From: Paenibacillus_F sp047238265
GTDB taxonomy: Bacteria; Bacillota; Bacilli; Paenibacillales; NBRC-103111
NCBI RefSeq assembly: GCF_047238265.1
Contig: NZ_JBDFMM010000001.1
Span: 3,286,001-3,350,000, forward strand
Length of the DNA: 64,000 nucleotides
Direction: 5' to 3'
A program made the position numbers and the translations under genes. This document shows positions 42,701-51,709 of the stretch, in pieces (the stretch's first letter is position 1; the number at the start of each line of letters is the position of its first letter). A model generated the notes under the pieces. That model worked only from the letters and a program-made list of their open reading frames with translations, searched no databases and had not been told where the DNA came from.

Positions 42701-43930
42701 TTAGTCGGTGCTGTCCGCGGCTGCTGCGGCTCCATGAATTTCACCGAGAGGTTCCGGCCGCCGCAGCATCAACGGAACGAGCAGCAGCGCACCCAGGAAG
42801 AAAAGAATTCCGCTTCCGGTATAAACTGCTTGAAGGGATAAGATCTCCTTCATAAATCCCGCGCCGGACATGCCGATGACCATAAATCCCATGAACAAGG
42901 GTGTAAGCACGCCTCCCACGCGGCCGATAAAAGCCGCTTCCGTGTTTTTCATCATCATGGTGTTGATTCCGATCATTATGCAGGGATAAAACAGACCGTT
43001 TACGACTTGGAAAAAGATCGTCAGCGGAACGCTGGCGGACAAGCCGATTCCTATCGTTCCCACGGTGCTTGCGACAAGCCCCACCGCAAGCAGCGATTGC
43101 GGCTGCATTTTTTTCGAGAGTGCCATGACGACTCCCCCGCCCGCCAGCATGGCTATTCCGTTTGCCGCGAGAAGCCACTGCAGGAACAGTTTATCCTGCC
43201 CGAGATTTTCGATGGCGATAAACAGCATCAAAGGCTGAATAATACCTACCGCAAAGCCGCAAACGGCGAACGTTCCCCCCAGCGTCTTCAACGCCCGGCT
43301 GCTCCACACATAACGCAGTCCGTCCTTCATTTCCTGCATGAAATTGCGTTCCGCCTTGGCCGGATTCACCTGATCGGCCGGGAGTAAAGTAAGAACGGCG
43401 GCGGAAGCGATGAAACAAACCCCCATCACGGCAATCGAAATTTCCAGGCCGTAGTGCTGGTATACGAATGTGCCGAGAATCGGTCCGAATACCATGAAGA
43501 TGGCCATCAGCGTCTGAAACATCGCCATAACCCCTTGAAGCTGCTCTTCCGGGACATGTTGTTTAAACAGCTTTAACGCGGACGGCTGCGAGAATTGCGA
43601 CAAAATCGCCGACACCAGCGTAGCGAAAAACAACGCCTGCCACGACCCGTACATCACGACGAGCAGCACGGCGAATACGGACAATGCCGAGAGAAGATCG
43701 CAAGCGATCATCGTCCGCTTCGGTCTCCAGCGGTCCGCAAACGTTCCCCCGATAATAGCGAAAAGAAAAATCGGAGTAAACTCGGCGACTGAGATTAACG
43801 AAACAAATTTGGAATTGTTATTCGTTATATCCGTCACATACAGCAAAATGGCAAAATTTCTTATCCAGATGCCAAGCTGCAGCAGAACGTTAGACAAAAT
43901 AATCGTTCTGACAAAAGCATTATTTAACAC
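42701..43930 (-). CDS. MFS transporter (macrolide-efflux-like)
   Basis: 409 residues, twelve predicted membrane helices. The loop between helices 2 and 3 has the MFS motif A form GGTFADRWRPKR. It has a long central loop (~190-215) and an Ala/Asp-rich tail. The overall pattern is that of the MefA/enterobactin-exporter-like MFS group. Substrate unknown. An inverted repeat in its upstream region may be an operator. Confidence 0.88.
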   Translation of the reverse strand: MLNNAFVRTIILSNVLLQLGIWIRNFAILLYVTDITNNNSKFVSLISVAEFTPIFLFAIIGGTFADRWRPKRTMIACDLLSALSVFAVLLVVMYGSWQALFFATLVSAILSQFSQPSALKLFKQHVPEEQLQGVMAMFQTLMAIFMVFGPILGTFVYQHYGLEISIAVMGVCFIASAAVLTLLPADQVNPAKAERNFMQEMKDGLRYVWSSRALKTLGGTFAVCGFAVGIIQPLMLFIAIENLGQDKLFLQWLLAANGIAMLAGGGVVMALSKKMQPQSLLAVGLVASTVGTIGIGLSASVPLTIFFQVVNGLFYPCIMIGINTMMMKNTEAAFIGRVGGVLTPLFMGFMVIGMSGAGFMKEILSLQAVYTGSGILFFLGALLLVPLMLRRPEPLGEIHGAAAAADSTD

Positions 43931-43990
43931 GAATGCAAACCCCTTCCGCGATTTCCCCTGAGATCTTTATAAACTCAGAAGAAAAGATAA

Positions 43991-44022
43991 TTAACAAACG
44001 TTTTTTATTTTCGTTTGGTTAA
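43991..44022. promoter_or_regulatory. Inverted repeat upstream of the MFS gene
   Basis: TTAACAAACG (43991-44000) and CGTTTGGTTAA (44012-44022) are near-perfect complements separated by an AT spacer, 60 bases upstream of the MFS start. Lack of G/C beyond the arms argues against a terminator; an operator is more likely. Confidence 0.4.
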
Positions 44023-44122
44023 TACACAAACATAATATAACAATGTTTTAATTTTGGTCAACAACAATTTATTTTTTCCGGTAAATCAAACGTAAATTCC
44101 CGCTCGTTTCTTTAAGCCTCCC

Positions 44123-44479
44123 TTATCTTTCCTTGAGTTTTTCCGCATGTTTCAGGTTTTCACGCTTTATCCCCTTCTCCACTCCTTCGGGAGAAATCCG
44201 CTGATCGAATTGGATCACATCGCTATGAGAGAAATATACATAATTCACGTGGGGCTCATCCTTAAAAACAACGACCGTATAGAAGGCGGGCAGCTTGATT
44301 CCCCAGACTCCTTTCACCGAAGCCAGCTCATCCTCTTTGTAGCCTTTTTCCTGGAGCAGGTAGCTCTTGACTCTTTCCGCATAGGCCATTTTATTTCCCT
44401 CAACATAAACAAGCGGAGCCACTAAAATAATCAGAACGATAAACAGCGCAATGATCTTTCCGCGGCTTAAGTTCCGCAT
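44123..44479 (-). CDS. DUF3139-domain membrane-anchored protein
   Basis: 118 residues from ATG 44479 (GAGGTGGAG upstream). One N-terminal membrane helix (8-28, IIALFIVLIILVAPLVYVEG), then an extracytoplasmic domain with YLLQEKGYKEDELASVKGVWG and FYTVVVFKDEPHVNYVYF, as in DUF3139 proteins of Bacillales. Function unknown. The start overlaps a 25-codon upstream frame, so translation may be coupled. Confidence 0.75.
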   Translation of the reverse strand: MRNLSRGKIIALFIVLIILVAPLVYVEGNKMAYAERVKSYLLQEKGYKEDELASVKGVWGIKLPAFYTVVVFKDEPHVNYVYFSHSDVIQFDQRISPEGVEKGIKRENLKHAEKLKER

Positions 44480-44544
44480 GGCTCCACCTCTTTTTTCAAA
44501 TCGCCTGTTAAATTCGGTTGGATCGGATGCTCGTAAACGCTCAC
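44467..44544 (-). CDS. Possible 25-residue peptide overlapping the DUF3139 start
   Basis: GTG 44544 lies eight bases after GGGAG. The frame encodes MSVYEHPIQPNLTGDLKKEV and five more residues ending in Cys-Gly-Thr, and stops 13 bases inside the DUF3139 gene. The peptide has no hydrophobic segment. It may be a real small protein or only a coupling leader. Confidence 0.35.
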   Translation of the reverse strand: MSVYEHPIQPNLTGDLKKEVEPCGT

Positions 44545-44787
44545 TTTCATCACTCCCTATGAGTTTGATTAGGGCCACTTTGTAAGTATAAAAGGATATT
44601 CCAAGGAGTTCCAAATAAACCTTTTTTTAAAATAAAAAGCCCGCCTCACGCTTCCGGAAGAAACGCAAAACGAACTGTATAAACAATCTGTATATCTCAG
44701 GACAGACAGGTCCTCTCAACGTCCTTCAACCCCGAAGCGTTCAAGCGGACTGTGCACCGGAAAAACTCACAAATACGTAACTTGCGA

Positions 44788-44815
44788 AGAAAAGAGCCGT
44801 TAAAGGCTCCTTTTC
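44788..44815 (-). terminator. Terminator of the BceAB-type transporter operon
   Basis: GGAGCC/GGCTCT-based stem with AAAAG and CTTTT arms, 30 bases after the permease stop, followed by TTCTT on the minus strand. Confidence 0.65.
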
Positions 44816-44844
44816 CGTGTACCGTCAACGCTCCAAGCCTGCGG

Positions 44845-46767
44845 CTAAACCGCTGAAGCGATTTTCCGGTACAAATGCTGAAGATACCGCCATCTGACCA
44901 TGAGAAAGTAAACAGCCTGCACGGTAAGAAAGGCGAGAAAAACCGTCAGCGAGGATTGCAAAATCGAATAGCCGACAAGAAGCTGAAGAGCGGTCAAGGC
45001 TACCGCGCTGTGTACAAGGGCCATGGCAATCGGAAGAAAAAACATGAGAAGGAGCTGACGGGTCAGAATCCGTCTAAGTTCCTTGCGGCTCAAACCGACC
45101 TTCGCTATCATCCGGTACTGTTTTTCATCCCGCTCCAAGTCGGCATATAACCGGAAGTATACAAAACTTGCCGCGAAGGTAAAAAAGACGATCCCGACCA
45201 GCACGCTTACGATCAGCAGGATGCCGTTCTTCTGTTTAGCCGAGAGCCATTCGTGCACGAGAGCCTCGAAGTAAAAACTCCCGTCCGAGCCCGAATCGTT
45301 GATGCTGTCGGCTAATACCCGGGAGACTCCCGCCGACTTTTCCCAGCCTTCCACCACAAACAGATAATAGGTCTGCTGATACTCCTGTACAGGCAGTTTA
45401 CCGAACATCGTATCCGTCACGACGGCAACCCTCCCGCTCAACGGTAGTACAAGATCACGGGTTATTTTCTGCACGTTCAAGGTCTGCTCCTGATTGTCAT
45501 AGACGAGGTCAAGCGTCTTTATATCCGGTTTTTTTTGATCCCAATCGTTTTTCTCGCTGATCGTGTGCGGCGAAATAATCACTCGGCTGTCGTCTTCGAT
45601 CGTTTCTTTCTCGTAGCCGAGCATATCCGCCAATTTGTTATATTCGCTTAATTTCAGGACCGTGTATGCATTTTCCGTCTGGAACGGGGTAACCACGGCC
45701 TGCTTGTAAGAATAACGCGCATCCTCAAGACGCGTCCGGATTTCCTGAACATGTTCCTTCTCCTTCGGGTTATTTTGCAAGGAAATATATTTGAATGCGT
45801 AAGGGTCCTGCATTTCGGACAAACCGGGATCGCTGATCGCCAGGGAGGTACCGATACCCGTAAAAGCGACGGCCGACACAATGGCCACCATGAAAAACAT
45901 AATCGCGTTATCTTTCATCCGGTAACTCAGTTCGGACAACGTGAGCAGGTTCGTTTTGTTAAAAAACAGCCGTTCTCTTCTTTTAAGTGCGCCGATCACG
46001 TACACGCTCAACTGCGTAAACAAAAAATACGTTCCCGCAACCGTCAAGATGACTCCGGCACCGAGCAGAGAAAATAGAAAGGCGCGCTCCAGAGTAAAAT
46101 AAAAGACACACCCGTACCCCGCGGCAATTAGCGCCAAAGCCAGCAGCGACAACGATACGGACGCTTTCGGCTCCGGTTTCGGCTTATCCTCCGATTGGAG
46201 AAGGTCAACAAGCGGCCCCGATTTACCCAGACCTGCGGTAAAGAACGAAATCAGCAGAAACAGCAGCAGAAAAGCCCCTGTCGTCGTCAGGGCCGCTTTT
46301 ACCGGCAGGTAGAACGGCAGTCCGTTCATAATATAAAGCACTTTGGAACTGATAAGCAGGATAAGCTTGGCGAAAATAAGGCCTGTTCCTATGCCGGCGG
46401 CAATTGCAGCCACCCCGATCATCATATTTTCCAGAAAAATAAGCTGTTTCAACTGCTTGCGGGAAATTCCGAGCACCATGAGAAGCCCGAATTCCTTCTT
46501 CCGGTTTTTAAGAAACGAACTGACGGAGTACAGCAGAAAGAAGAACGAGAAAATAAAAATCAACACTTGCGATACCCGCATGCCCATCGTGCTCAAATGA
46601 CTGATCGTTGCGCTTGTCGAAGACAGTTCCCCCTGCAGATCGGGATGGAACAGGAGCAGAGCATACGTGAAGAAAATCATGACGGAAAACGCGCTGCTGA
46701 GAAAATGAGCGATATAGGTCCGCTTGTTGCGGACAATATTGTTAAACGCGAATTGTCGAAAATTCAT
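44845..46767 (-). CDS. BceB-type ABC permease
   Basis: 640 residues from ATG 46767 (GGAGGAAGCGGG upstream), overlapping the ATPase gene by 26 bases. Ten predicted membrane helices with a large extracellular domain of about 200 residues between helices 7 and 8, the hallmark of peptide-antibiotic resistance transporters. The N terminus MNFRQFAFNNIVRNKRTYIAHFLSSAFSVMIFF is characteristic. It works with the BceA-type ATPase and probably passes a flux signal to the BceS-type kinase encoded upstream. Confidence 0.93.
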   Translation of the reverse strand: MNFRQFAFNNIVRNKRTYIAHFLSSAFSVMIFFTYALLLFHPDLQGELSSTSATISHLSTMGMRVSQVLIFIFSFFFLLYSVSSFLKNRKKEFGLLMVLGISRKQLKQLIFLENMMIGVAAIAAGIGTGLIFAKLILLISSKVLYIMNGLPFYLPVKAALTTTGAFLLLFLLISFFTAGLGKSGPLVDLLQSEDKPKPEPKASVSLSLLALALIAAGYGCVFYFTLERAFLFSLLGAGVILTVAGTYFLFTQLSVYVIGALKRRERLFFNKTNLLTLSELSYRMKDNAIMFFMVAIVSAVAFTGIGTSLAISDPGLSEMQDPYAFKYISLQNNPKEKEHVQEIRTRLEDARYSYKQAVVTPFQTENAYTVLKLSEYNKLADMLGYEKETIEDDSRVIISPHTISEKNDWDQKKPDIKTLDLVYDNQEQTLNVQKITRDLVLPLSGRVAVVTDTMFGKLPVQEYQQTYYLFVVEGWEKSAGVSRVLADSINDSGSDGSFYFEALVHEWLSAKQKNGILLIVSVLVGIVFFTFAASFVYFRLYADLERDEKQYRMIAKVGLSRKELRRILTRQLLLMFFLPIAMALVHSAVALTALQLLVGYSILQSSLTVFLAFLTVQAVYFLMVRWRYLQHLYRKIASAV

Positions 46768-47512
46768 TCCCGCTTCCTCCCAGCAACGATAAGACATTGA
46801 TAATTTTCTGGTAAAAGGCTTCCCGGCTGTCCCCGCAATAAATCTCGTTATACAGCCTTCCGTCCTTGATAAAAACGACCCGGTTGCAGTAGCTTGCCGC
46901 CATCGCATCGTGCGTAACGAGCATCATGGTCGCTTCCTCTTCCCTGTTGAGCATCGTCAGGAGCTCCATGACGTCACGGGCGGACTTGGAATCGAGATTG
47001 CCGGTCGGCTCGTCCGCAAGCACCAGCTTGGGCGTATGGATAAGCGCTCGTGCGATAGCCGTCCTCTGGGCCTGGCCGCCGGATATTTCATACGTGCGTT
47101 TGTTCAAAATTCCGGAGATGCCGAGTTTGTCTGCGATTTCCTCCACACGCCTGTTCATCTCCGTCAAATCGGTGCCGTCAAGAGTCAACGGGAGAAGAAT
47201 ATTCTCCTTCACCGTAAGCGTATGAAGCAGATTAAACGATTGGAACACGAATCCCAGCTCGCGGCGGCGGAATACGGCCAGCTCGTCCGCCGTCAGACGG
47301 TGCGGATCGTTTCCGTTAATCAGCACCGCTCCGGATGTCGGCGTATCGATGGTGGATACGAGATTAAGCAGCGTCGTTTTGCCGCTGCCGGAAGGCCCCA
47401 TAATACCGACAAACTCACCTTTTTCGATCGTCAGGTCTATGTCGACAAGCGCCTCGTAAGAGATCGTGCCCTTGTATATTTTGCTGAGATTAGAAACTTT
47501 CAAAATTTCCAT
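46742..47512 (-). CDS. BceA-type ABC ATPase
   Basis: 256 residues: Walker A GPSGSGKTT near 40, signature SGGQAQRTAIARAL near 148, Walker B LVLADEPTGNLD near 170, switch His in LVTHDA. Ends with a tail extending into the permease start. Belongs to the MacB/BceA subgroup used for removal of antimicrobial peptides from their lipid target. Confidence 0.95.
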   Translation of the reverse strand: MEILKVSNLSKIYKGTISYEALVDIDLTIEKGEFVGIMGPSGSGKTTLLNLVSTIDTPTSGAVLINGNDPHRLTADELAVFRRRELGFVFQSFNLLHTLTVKENILLPLTLDGTDLTEMNRRVEEIADKLGISGILNKRTYEISGGQAQRTAIARALIHTPKLVLADEPTGNLDSKSARDVMELLTMLNREEEATMMLVTHDAMAASYCNRVVFIKDGRLYNEIYCGDSREAFYQKIINVLSLLGGSGNEFSTIRV

Positions 47513-47649
47513 AGGTTTATCCTCCTCTATTCAGTCCGGGCTATTTCTCCTAAAAGTTTACCCGAGGCTGTACCGATCTCCTATCGGCCTTTCTTTCAGA
47601 CAGGTGACAGCTTTGTAAGAATGTCATCTTCCCGCAACGGCGAAACGAC

Positions 47650-47676
47650 AAAAAAACGAGCGGCTTACCCGCTCGT
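47650..47676 (-). terminator. Terminator overlapping the end of the BceS-type gene
   Basis: ACGAGCGG/CCGCTCGT stem with the kinase stop codon in the loop and seven T residues after it on the minus strand. It separates the two-component genes from the transporter genes. Confidence 0.88.
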
Positions 47677-48666
47677 CTTAACGGCTCTGCTGCTTTCAAA
47701 CGTGAGCCGAACCGTTGTTCCTTCCCCGACCCGTGACCGGATGCCGACCGTAAGATGAAGTTTCGCCGCAACCTGCTGCACCAGATACAACCCCATGCCG
47801 GTCGATTCTTTAAACCTGCGTCCGTTTTCTCCTGTAAAAAACGGGCGGAACACACGCGGAATATCTTCGGGAGGAATTCCGATGCCGCTGTCGCGCACCT
47901 CCAGAACGACCGCATTGTCTTCCTCAAACGCGGCGATTTCAACCTTTTTACCGCTTCCCGCCGAATATTTAATGGCATTGGAGAGCAGCTGCTGGAGAAT
48001 AAAACGGAGCCATTTGGAATCCGTTTCCACCTTAAGCTCCTGCTCCATCACAACTGCCGGGTATACATGACTGTGTATAAAGAAACGTTTATAATCATGG
48101 ACCGCCTCGCTTGCCAGTTCTCTAAGCGCCACGGATTCCACATAAAAATCCTGCTCGAAGGTTTGCATACGAGCCATGTAGAGGACCATCTCCAAACCTC
48201 TTCTGATCCGGTCCGTTTCTTCCGCAATGCTGGCAAAGCGCGGATCACTGTCTTCCTCCGTGATCAGCTCAATGACCGAAAGCGGAGTTTTCATTTGATG
48301 AACCCACTGGTTTATAAACGTAAGATGGTCGCGCTGTGTGCGCTCCCACGCTTTTATTTCACTCTGATAGTGACTGTACTGCGTCTCAAGCAGGCGTCCG
48401 AGCGCCGCAGACAGCGGTGCCGCATCCGATTTCTGCACAGAGCTTCCCAGCGAGCCGGGCGGCTTAGAGAGGCGCCTGTATAATTCCCGGTGGCTGAAAT
48501 ACCTGTAAGCCAGATAGGCGCCGAGCACGCAAATCCCCAGAAAAACGGCGTACAGAGAAGTAAGGACGTCCGTGTATCCGTCATACCGGTAAACAAGCAG
48601 CACTAGCAAGAGGATGACCGCCGTAAAGCCGATCAGAGGCATCTGTTCGCGCCAGAACAGTTTCAT
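47665..48666 (-). CDS. BceS-type intramembrane-sensing histidine kinase
   Basis: 333 residues. Two closely spaced N-terminal membrane helices (~10-55) with hardly any extracellular loop, as in kinases that sense through their ABC transporter. Phospho-acceptor His in FINQWVHQMKTPLSVIE (~123), and ATPase motifs NAIKYS, DSGIGIPPEDIPRVF and GMGLYLVQ. Starts four bases inside the response-regulator gene (ATGA). Confidence 0.94.
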   Translation of the reverse strand: MKLFWREQMPLIGFTAVILLLVLLVYRYDGYTDVLTSLYAVFLGICVLGAYLAYRYFSHRELYRRLSKPPGSLGSSVQKSDAAPLSAALGRLLETQYSHYQSEIKAWERTQRDHLTFINQWVHQMKTPLSVIELITEEDSDPRFASIAEETDRIRRGLEMVLYMARMQTFEQDFYVESVALRELASEAVHDYKRFFIHSHVYPAVVMEQELKVETDSKWLRFILQQLLSNAIKYSAGSGKKVEIAAFEEDNAVVLEVRDSGIGIPPEDIPRVFRPFFTGENGRRFKESTGMGLYLVQQVAAKLHLTVGIRSRVGEGTTVRLTFESSRAVKTSG

Positions 48667-49367
48667 GGCCGCTCTCCGCCCGTCCAGGTCACGTTGAGCC
48701 GGTATCCTACTCCACGCACGGTTTCCAGGGCATCTTCAATACCGAAATCCTGCAGTTTTTTCCGGATGCGGGTTATGTTTACGCTGAGCGTATTGTCGTC
48801 TACGAACGTGTCGTCCCACAGCTTGTCCAGAATCGTCTCTCTGCTTACAACCCGGGGACTCCGCTGGAGCAGCGTCTCCATCAGAACGGCTTCCTTTTTG
48901 GTAAGCGTTACGCTGTTCTCCTTTAACTGAAGCACCATCCGTTCCGGGTATAGGATCATCCCTTTTTTCTCGACGGTTCGCTCCTGCGTTCCGGAAGAAT
49001 AATCCCCGAATGCCCGTCTCAGCTGGCTGCGGATTTTGGCCATAACGATTTCATAGTGAAACGGCTTTGTAATATAATCGTCCGCTCCGTTTTCAAGACC
49101 TCTTACCTGGTCGAATTCACTGCTGCGGGCCGAAATAAAAATAATCGGACAAGTCGATTCCGAGCGGATTTGGCGGCACCAGTAGTAGCCGTCAAACCGG
49201 GGCAGATTGATATCGAGCAGAACCACGTGGGGCTGTATCCGCCGGAACTGCTCCAGCACCCCATCAAAATCTTCCGTCACAACGCCTTCATCCCCGTTTT
49301 TTTGTATATGGGCCTGAAGCAAATTTGCGATTTTGGGGTCATCCTCCACAATCATGATCGTATACAT
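48663..49367 (-). CDS. BceR-type response regulator (OmpR/PhoB family)
   Basis: 234 residues. Receiver domain with ED at 8-9, Asp in VLLDINLPRFDG (~52) and Lys in ITKPFHYE; the winged-helix output domain spans ~130-230 (LTKKEAVLMETLLQRSPRVVSRE, DDNTLSVNITRIRKKL). With the following kinase it should control the downstream BceAB-type operon. Confidence 0.94.
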   Translation of the reverse strand: MYTIMIVEDDPKIANLLQAHIQKNGDEGVVTEDFDGVLEQFRRIQPHVVLLDINLPRFDGYYWCRQIRSESTCPIIFISARSSEFDQVRGLENGADDYITKPFHYEIVMAKIRSQLRRAFGDYSSGTQERTVEKKGMILYPERMVLQLKENSVTLTKKEAVLMETLLQRSPRVVSRETILDKLWDDTFVDDNTLSVNITRIRKKLQDFGIEDALETVRGVGYRLNVTWTGGERP

Positions 49368-49507
49368 AAGCTCAATCTCCTTTGTTGCGACAGACTTTCC
49401 TCTCTGTTAAGAAAAAGGTTGCCGCCTCCGGCAGCGGGAGTCGGCTGATTGTCCCATTATACCCGCTTGCCGAAATAAGGACAATTGCACGCGTATCTCG
49501 CATAAAT

Positions 49508-49537
49508 AAAGCCAGCCGGCAATCCGGCTGGCTTTTT
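49508..49537. terminator. Terminator between AmpS and the BceR-type gene
   Basis: Twelve-base perfect stem AAAGCCAGCCGG/CCGGCTGGCTTT with T-rich flank; mainly ends the aminopeptidase gene on the minus strand, where TTTATTT follows. Confidence 0.85.
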
Positions 49538-49604
49538 CTATCTTTCTCGTGCACGTACCGTGCCTTTACAGGCAGAGGCAGGACGTCCGACTTCTTGCAG
49601 AACC

Positions 49605-50837
49605 TTATGCCCAGTTTCCTTTGCGGAAAATCGGTTCGAGCGTCCCGTCGGCCAGTTCGCCGTCAATGTCCATGTCCGCCGAGCCGATCATGAAGTCCAC
49701 ATGGGTAATGCTGTCGTTGAGACCCGCTTTCGTCAGCTCTTCCACCGACATTTTCGTTCCGTCCGGGATGCTGAAGCCGAAAGCTTTCCCGAGGGCCAGG
49801 TGATTTGACGCGTTCTCATCGAACAGCGTGTTAAAGAAGATGATGTTGCTTGCGGAAATAGGCGACTCATGCGGCACAAGCGCAACCTCGCCCAGATGGC
49901 GGGCTCCTTCGTCCAGTTCGAGTAGTCCTTTTAACGCCTCGTAACCTTTCTCCGCCTGAAAATCCACAACACGGCCGTTCTCAAACGTGAGTGTGAAATT
50001 CTCGATCAGATTCCCCTGATAGCTCAGCGGCTTCGTGCTGCGTACCACTCCGTTCGTGCCGTCCTTAAGAGGCGAAACGAATACTTCCTCCGTCGGAACG
50101 TTCGGATTGTACGCATCCCCCTTCTCGTTCACCGTCGAACCGCCGGACCAGATATGCCGCTCCGGCAGCGTTACGCTGAGCTCCGTGCCCGGCGCCCGGT
50201 AGTGAAGTTTCCGGTACTGCTTGGCGTTCAGCTCCTCGACTTTAGCGCGGAGCGTCGCATTGTGCCGCTCCCAGACCTCGACGGGATTATCCTGGTCCAC
50301 GCGGACAGCTTTGAAAATCTCCTCCCACAAAGCGGCCACGGCTTCTTCTTCAGGCAGATCCGGGAATACTTTGCCGGCCCAGCCGGTGGAAGGGGCGGCG
50401 AGAATCGACCACGTCATCTTGTGAGAGGTCATGTACTCTCTCCATTTGGCAAGCGCCTTGCCCGCGGCCTTGGAATAAGCCGTGATGCGTTCGGGTTTCA
50501 CCCCTTGAAGCAGTTCCGGGTTGCCCGATTCGATAAGCAGATAGGCGCCGCCGTTTTCCGCAAGCTCTTCTACCGCCTGCGCTCTCCACGCCGGATAAGT
50601 ATCGAACGAATCATCGGGCGCAAGCGTATATCTCAGCTTCGTAATCGTATCGTCCATCCACTCGACGTGAACCGATTTAGCTCCCGCTTCGTATGCTTTT
50701 TGCGTAATAAAACGGGCTAAAGGAGCCTGCTGAATGGAAGCGTTCACCCATAAGGACTGACCCGGCTGTATGTTCAAACCGACTTTCACCGCCAGCTCGG
50801 CGTATTTTCCCAGATTTCTTTCGAATTGATCGGCCAT
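49605..50837 (-). CDS. ampS: M29-family metallo-aminopeptidase
   Basis: 410 residues from ATG 50837 (AAAGGAG eight bases upstream). Full-length thermophilic-aminopeptidase/AmpS type with metal-binding residues in the C-terminal domain (GEVALVPHESPISASNIIFFNTLFDENASNHLALG and DSITHVDFMIGSADMDIDG). N-terminal part begins FERNLGKYAELAVKVGLNIQPGQSLWVNA. Cytoplasmic enzyme that trims N-terminal residues from peptides. Monocistronic. Confidence 0.95.
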   Translation of the reverse strand: MADQFERNLGKYAELAVKVGLNIQPGQSLWVNASIQQAPLARFITQKAYEAGAKSVHVEWMDDTITKLRYTLAPDDSFDTYPAWRAQAVEELAENGGAYLLIESGNPELLQGVKPERITAYSKAAGKALAKWREYMTSHKMTWSILAAPSTGWAGKVFPDLPEEEAVAALWEEIFKAVRVDQDNPVEVWERHNATLRAKVEELNAKQYRKLHYRAPGTELSVTLPERHIWSGGSTVNEKGDAYNPNVPTEEVFVSPLKDGTNGVVRSTKPLSYQGNLIENFTLTFENGRVVDFQAEKGYEALKGLLELDEGARHLGEVALVPHESPISASNIIFFNTLFDENASNHLALGKAFGFSIPDGTKMSVEELTKAGLNDSITHVDFMIGSADMDIDGELADGTLEPIFRKGNWA

Positions 50838-50959
50838 CTTCATTCTCCTTTGAGGTATATTCACTGCCACACTGCACGTTATGTAAGGTCCTCTTACTTC
50901 TTCGACTTTCCCAGCCGTTTTCCTTGTGTTCTTTCCCCAAAAAAAGACCGGACGCCGGA

Positions 50960-51511
50960 TCAGTCGCTTTCTTTCCGGCGTTTGCGGAACCGCCTGACTT
51001 TCATCAGGTTGCCGCACATCTTATCGTCGCACCACCGGGCCGTCCGGCTTCTGCTCTCGTCGAAGAAAACCCAGCGGCAGTCTTCGTTGGCGCAAATTTT
51101 GAGGCGCCGCACGTCCTCTTCCGCCAGCAGACTGGCGAACGCGACAGCTATCCGGCCCATGACCGCCGCCCAGCCCCTGTCGCCCGTCCGGCGCTCCAGC
51201 CGCCAGCCGCCGGCTTCTCTTGCCAGAACCGGACGGGAAGACACTTCGGCCATCGCTTTATTCAGCCTTGAAATGTCTTCATGATCAGGCTCTCTGCCCG
51301 AGCTAACGCATTCCGTAACGGCGCGCATGGCCTGCCGGAGATCGCCGAGAGCGGCGCGTTCATGGGGCTGCGGAGGCAGCGGAGCCTCCAGCTCCCATTT
51401 CTCCAGAAAGGCTTCCAGCCAGCCGGGCCGGTCAAGCCTGTCCTCGCTTCTCCCCGTTCCCCGCCAGTCATACCACTGGCTGTTCATAAACTCTAAAGCC
51501 GAATTTTCCAA
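50960..51511 (-). CDS. CGNR zinc-finger protein (ABATE domain)
   Basis: 183 residues. The C-terminal CGNR finger is clear: ICANEDCRWVFFDESRSRTARWCDDKMCGNLMKVRRFRKR, with four Cys as zinc ligands. The N-terminal ~130 residues are the ABATE-type domain (NSALEFMNSQWYDWRG). Such proteins are thought to be DNA-binding regulators. It is divergent from a DinB-family gene and an inverted repeat lies between them. Confidence 0.9.
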   Translation of the reverse strand: MENSALEFMNSQWYDWRGTGRSEDRLDRPGWLEAFLEKWELEAPLPPQPHERAALGDLRQAMRAVTECVSSGREPDHEDISRLNKAMAEVSSRPVLAREAGGWRLERRTGDRGWAAVMGRIAVAFASLLAEEDVRRLKICANEDCRWVFFDESRSRTARWCDDKMCGNLMKVRRFRKRRKESD

Positions 51512-51565
51512 AGCAACCTCCGGTTAAAGATTGAGTCTTCTTCCAATTCATGTTAAAATCCTAAT

Positions 51566-51597
51566 TGTAACCACCATAACTGATTTAGATGGTTACA
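51566..51597. promoter_or_regulatory. Inverted repeat between the CGNR and DinB genes
   Basis: TGTAACCA (51566-51573) and TGGTTACA (51590-51597) are perfect complements separated by 16 bases, about 24 bases per repeat centre, a spacing fit for a dimeric regulator. It lies 55 bases from the CGNR start and 113 from the DinB start. Confidence 0.5.
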
Positions 51598-51709
51598 TCA
51601 AAACTGTGCGAATTGTTCGCATACCGGGCAGGCTTCTTACTTCACCTGTCCACGCATGATGACACCGCTTTTTTAATTTTACACCATTCTTAATTCAGGA
51701 GGAAATCGA

